A stretch of DNA of 64,000 nt, from contig NZ_BAFS01000475.1 of assembly GCF_000308415.1 (NCBI RefSeq), positions 33,011 through 97,010 on the forward strand. Direction: 5' to 3'. Shown here in pieces: positions 61,216 to 64,000 of this stretch. The notes under the pieces were generated by a model, which did not search any database, had not been told where the DNA came from, and was given only the letters and a program-made list of their open reading frames with translations. Both the position numbers and the translations under genes were made by a program. This DNA comes from Nocardia asiatica NBRC 100129. GTDB lineage: Bacteria; Actinomycetota; Actinomycetes; Mycobacteriales; Mycobacteriaceae. Each line of letters starts with the position of its first letter. The stretch's first letter is position 1.

Positions 61216-61707
61216 GTGGGCGCAGCTACCGGCAAATCGGCCGAGCGGCAGCATCGCCGGCTGTCCACCGCGGTCAAAGACGCGCTGCGCGAGCTGAACG
61301 GTCAACTCGCCGTGCTGAACCGCCGCTTCGGCGGCAAGGTGGAACTGCGGGACGCCGACTGGACCTGCCTGGATCTGATCAATCGGCACGGCCCGCTGAC
61401 CCCGAGCGCGCTGGCCCGCCGCGCCGCCCTGCATCCGGCCACGCTGACCGGCATCCTGGACAGATTGGAGCGCGGCGGCTGGATCGCGCGCGAGCGAGAC
61501 CCGGCCGCGGGCGACCGGCGCGCGGTCACCATAGTCCCGCTGCGCGAGCGTAACCAGGAGCTTTACGGGTTGTTCGCCGGAATGAACGGACGCATGGACG
61601 ATCTCTGCGCCGGTTACAGCGACGCCGAACTCGAACTCATCGCGGAATTCCTACGCCGCGTCGCCGCCGCGGGCCACGAGTCGGCCGAAGAACTAGCCGA
61701 CCCCTAG
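61216..61707 (+). CDS. MarR-family transcriptional regulator
   Basis: A 163-aa protein. The winged HTH is in PLTPSALARRAALHPATLTGILDRLERGGWIARERDPAAGDRRAVTI. GTG 61216 is the start, behind GGAGGGATCAC. It is divergent from the NmrA-cupin-NmrA set and shares operator-like repeats with it. It converges on the epimerase gene with a 15-bp overlap. Confidence 0.9.
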   Translation: MGAATGKSAERQHRRLSTAVKDALRELNGQLAVLNRRFGGKVELRDADWTCLDLINRHGPLTPSALARRAALHPATLTGILDRLERGGWIARERDPAAGDRRAVTIVPLRERNQELYGLFAGMNGRMDDLCAGYSDAELELIAEFLRRVAAAGHESAEELADP

Positions 61708-62754
61708 CTCACGACCCCCCACCCCGGAGGCGAACTCCCGCCATCGCCAAGGGCCGCCCGCGTCGCGAGCCAGCGGCGGGGAGTCTTCTCCCGCTCCCGC
61801 CCGCATGCCGGAGAGCAGTTCCCGGAGGGCGTCGACCGCGGTGAACTGCGGTGTCCAACCCAGTTCGGCCCGCGCGCGGCCGGTGTCCAGGATGGGCAGA
61901 CGCATCACCGCGTCGAAGAGGTCCGGCGCCGCGGGCAAGGTGCGCGCATGCCATCCCACGGCGAGGGCGGCGCGGACGAGCGCGGGCGGCACGGTCACCA
62001 CGCGAGCTTCGAACACTTCGGCCAACCGGGCGCCGTCGATCACCGGCTCGGCGGCGATGTTGAACGGCCCGCGGGCGTCGGTCGTGATCGCGAGTGTGTA
62101 GGCACGGCCGATGTCGGCGCTGTGCACCGCCTGGAAGCGCAGGCCGCGCGGAATCGGCAGGATCGGCGGAAAGCCGGGCCGCAGCAATCGGTTCGGCAGC
62201 AGCGGGCCGGCGAACAGACGCCGCTGCTGGCTGGCGGTCTCCCGGCGGAAGATGAACCCCGGGCGCATGCGAACCACCCGGTGTTCGGGGTGCTCGGCCT
62301 CGAATCGATCGAAAAGCCGCTCGACGTAAGCCTTCTCGCGCGTGTACGCGGCAGGCGGCCATCCGTCGGTCGGCCAGCTCTCCGGCACCGGCTCGTCGTC
62401 GTGGCACGGGGAGTAGGCGCCGACCGACGAGGCGTAGACCAGAGCGGGCACCTGCGCCGCGGACACGGCGCGCAGCACCCGTTCGGTGCCGCCGACATTC
62501 GCGCGCCAAGTGACCAAGGGCTGATGGGTGGGCTGGAACAGCCATGCCAAGTGCACGACGACGTCCGCCCCGTGGAAGTGGGATTCCAGATCGTCGGTCC
62601 GCACGTCCGCGCGCGCCCACTCGACGCCGTCACAGGGTTTGCCCGGCACGCGCCGCGCGATCCCCACGATCGAGTCGACTCCCGCTTCGGCCGACAGCGT
62701 CTCCAGGACGCTCGTCCCCACGTTTCCGGTGGCACCGACCACAACGACGCGCAT
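61693..62754 (-). CDS. NAD-dependent epimerase/dehydratase family protein (extended SDR)
   Basis: A 353-aa extended SDR. MRVVVVGATGNVGTSVLETL binds NAD. DVVVHLAW, VYASSVGAYSP (Ser) and AYTREKAYVE (YxxxK) complete the site. The C-terminal domain has GPFNIAAEPVIDG, as in sugar-nucleotide epimerases and aldehyde reductases. Substrate unknown. It stands alone on the minus strand. Confidence 0.88.
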   Translation of the reverse strand: MRVVVVGATGNVGTSVLETLSAEAGVDSIVGIARRVPGKPCDGVEWARADVRTDDLESHFHGADVVVHLAWLFQPTHQPLVTWRANVGGTERVLRAVSAAQVPALVYASSVGAYSPCHDDEPVPESWPTDGWPPAAYTREKAYVERLFDRFEAEHPEHRVVRMRPGFIFRRETASQQRRLFAGPLLPNRLLRPGFPPILPIPRGLRFQAVHSADIGRAYTLAITTDARGPFNIAAEPVIDGARLAEVFEARVVTVPPALVRAALAVGWHARTLPAAPDLFDAVMRLPILDTGRARAELGWTPQFTAVDALRELLSGMRAGAGEDSPPLARDAGGPWRWREFASGVGGRELGVG

Positions 62755-62821
62755 ATCCGCTCCTTGGCTCGGGGGAGGGTGGCCATCGGGCGCACCCTCC
62801 GCCGGGAATCGCCGGGAAATG

Positions 62822-63064
62822 TCAGATGTCGGACTTGGCGAGGCGCTGGGACAGCAGCTCTTTCCCGAGCCGGCCGCCCTTGCGGCTATCGGCCTGCGCC
62901 TTGCGGAAGAACTCCACCAGCTCGCTGTCGCCGTCCCGCTCCGCGTCCTGGATGAACGTATCCAGACGCAACGCGTTCTCCAGGGACGCCTCGACGAACC
63001 AGATCAGGTTGTAATCCTTGTCCCTGGTACCGGTGATGCCACCGGTTTCCTGCTGCTCGGCCAT
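62822..63064 (-). CDS. Small hydrophilic protein, 80 aa
   Basis: I do not recognise a named family. The protein runs MAEQQETGG...DKDYNLIWFVEASLENALRLDTFIQDAERDGDSELVEFFRKAQADSRKGG, rich in charged residues and predicted helical. Proteins of this look are common in actinobacteria near stress genes. ATG 63064 has AAAGGAG upstream. The next gene upstream (63106-63432) is on the same strand 41 bp away, so they are probably cotranscribed. Confidence 0.75.
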   Translation of the reverse strand: MAEQQETGGITGTRDKDYNLIWFVEASLENALRLDTFIQDAERDGDSELVEFFRKAQADSRKGGRLGKELLSQRLAKSDI

Positions 63065-63105
63065 CTCCACTCCTTTCGCTGTTGGTCTTCGACCGGCGCA
63101 CGGCT

Positions 63106-63432
63106 TCAGTCCCGCCCGAGCGCGTGCGCCAGCTCCTTCTTCGTCATCTTCGAGCGGCCTTCGACATTGCGTTTCTTGGCCTCGTTGTACAGCTGGTCGC
63201 GGGTGGGCCCCTGCGCGCCGCTGTGCGAACGCTGCCCGCCGCGCTGCTGCGGAGACTTGTCTTTCGTCGAGGTCTTGCTCGCGGTCTTGGACTGCCCGGA
63301 TTGGGCGCGGTTCTTGTTCACCGTGCGAGCGGCGATCTCCTTCGCGCGTCCGGTGCTCGCGCCACGGGACTGCGCCGAATCCTTGACGTGCTCGTACTGG
63401 CGTTCTTGCTTGTCCGTCCAAGCTTTTGGCAT
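63106..63432 (-). CDS. Small basic protein of the 'plasmid stabilization'/Rho-N-like type
   Basis: A 108-aa basic protein. The N-terminal KAWTDKQERQYEHVKDSAQSRG and AKEIAARTVNKNRAQSG blocks and the C-terminal LYNEAKKRNVEGRSKMTKKELAHALGRD (Rho N-terminal/SAP-like helix pair) match a conserved actinobacterial family often labelled plasmid stabilization protein. The middle is low-complexity (Ser, Lys, Thr, Gln, Gly). A nucleic-acid or stress role is inferred only. AGGAGGTGAT precedes the ATG. Confidence 0.82.
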   Translation of the reverse strand: MPKAWTDKQERQYEHVKDSAQSRGASTGRAKEIAARTVNKNRAQSGQSKTASKTSTKDKSPQQRGGQRSHSGAQGPTRDQLYNEAKKRNVEGRSKMTKKELAHALGRD

Positions 63433-63568
63433 GTCATCACCTCCTGTGTTCTCGGCTTACCCCGCAAATCCCCGCACAATCCGGCTCCGTCGTCTGACGC
63501 CATGCGGCGCGCTCCGAGCCGAATGCCCGATGCGTCGGGCGGGCAGCAGCTGCTTCACGGCGCGCTGC

Positions 63569-64000
63569 TCAGCAATTGCTGGGGGCAGGCTCGCCGCGAA
63601 CCCGGCCTTCGAGCCAGGCCGCCACGGCGGGGGCGCCCATGGCGGCCGCGGACAGATGGTCGAAGGCCTGCACGTGCACTACCTGCAACGGCACGCCGGC
63701 TCCGCACCAGCGGCGTGCGGTGTTGTCGATGGCTTGGATCGGGATCAGGGGATCGCTCGGTGAATGCCATTCGAAGATCGGGGTTGCGGGAGCGCCGTCG
63801 TAGAGCTCCACACTGTTCTCTTCCACCACGTCCCATGCGCCGGGCATGTCGAACACCGAGGTGCTGTCCACGAAATCGCGCGCGCTGCCGCCCGCGCCGA
63901 TGGCGAGGATGTCGTTGGTGCAGCTGTTGGCCATGGCGTCACGAAGCGCGCGGCCGCGCTCGTTGAGATTCGTGCTGATCGGCACCCGGTCCGGGTACTC
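63569..64000 (-). CDS. Secretory lipase (LIP family), C-terminal part, cut by the window edge
   Basis: 144 codons are visible; the N-terminus lies beyond position 64000. The frame is open to the edge, so an apparent GTG at 63985 is not taken as the start. The catalytic acid is in EWHSPSDPLIPI and the His in VHVQAFDHLSAA, as in fungal-type secretory lipases (PF03583) of Nocardia and mycobacteria. Two Cys (NSCTNDI and SNC) may form a disulfide, fitting an exported protein. The nucleophile Ser would be outside the window. Confidence 0.8.
   Translation of the reverse strand, partial: EYPDRVPISTNLNERGRALRDAMANSCTNDILAIGAGGSARDFVDSTSVFDMPGAWDVVEENSVELYDGAPATPIFEWHSPSDPLIPIQAIDNTARRWCGAGVPLQVVHVQAFDHLSAAAMGAPAVAAWLEGRVRGEPAPSNC

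Noticed and set aside
1..64000. CRISPR arrays, insertion sequences, phage genes and tRNAs
   Set aside because: No regularly spaced repeats, transposase or integrase motifs, phage structural genes or recognisable tRNA genes were seen on reading. A dedicated tRNA and IS search could still find something I missed.

Overview
The window is about 64 kb of high-GC DNA with dense, often overlapping genes, frequent GTG and TTG starts and many two- to four-gene operons. This fits an actinobacterium. The left edge carries the first 79 codons of a KasA/KasB-type mycolate-pathway ketosynthase. Other pointers are a 'conservon' signalling operon, F420-type and TetR/MarR-rich accessory genes, and a KstR-like operator. 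Together they suggest a mycolic-acid actinomycete, most likely Nocardia. This is inference from gene content; no rRNA or tRNA gene was found.

Left part (0-11.8 kb): partial KAS, a GlxA-type AraC regulator, a HAD phosphatase and a CPA2 antiporter. These are followed by a probable natural-product locus. A first operon encodes an SDR, an acyl-CoA-dehydrogenase-like flavoenzyme and an integral-membrane acyltransferase, and it ends at a 16-bp hairpin. A second operon encodes a PvcA/DIT1-type isonitrile synthase, a PvcB-like Fe(II)/2-oxoglutarate oxygenase, an FADH2-dependent halogenase and a second GlxA-type regulator. The simplest reading is an aromatic amino acid converted to an isonitrile, oxidised (desaturated) and halogenated.

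Middle-left (12-25.4 kb): a cytosolic subtilase with a NYN-domain partner; a MarR-controlled DHA2 exporter with a clear double operator on its promoter; and, divergent from it, a compact lipid-pyrrole or aminoketone type assembly line. That line has a fatty-acyl-AMP ligase, a free ACP and one 1433-aa KS-AT-ACP-alpha-oxoamine synthase protein. A secreted type B carboxylesterase follows.

Middle (25.4-41 kb): mostly single genes and small operons. These include an S1 protein with a near-perfect Shine-Dalgarno, a MurG-like glycosyltransferase, a PAS-ANTAR antiterminator, a BaeRF2/Rv2629-like protein, a membrane-anchored periplasmic-binding-type sensor, two MFS transporters, an EthD-domain protein behind a KstR-like box, a LysR/DapA-like/MFS unit, and a TetR/degenerate-SDR pair.

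Right-middle (41.5-51.1 kb): a complete conservon, CvnA (ATPase), CvnB (roadblock), CvnC (DUF742) and CvnD (GTPase). It is followed by five cytochrome P450 genes in the order E-F-E-E-F. The three E copies are CYP157-like with no ExxR motif. The two F copies are CYP154-like with normal motifs. A 12-bp hairpin after the first F splits the array.

Right end (51-64 kb): flavin reductase, LLM oxidoreductase with MerR, an acyl-CoA dehydrogenase, a YfhO/GT-C-like membrane protein, an alpha/beta hydrolase with a divergent TetR, a YjbR-HhH fusion, two NmrA-like proteins with a cupin under a likely MarR operator, an epimerase, two small basic/hydrophilic proteins and the C-terminal part of a secretory lipase cut by the window edge.
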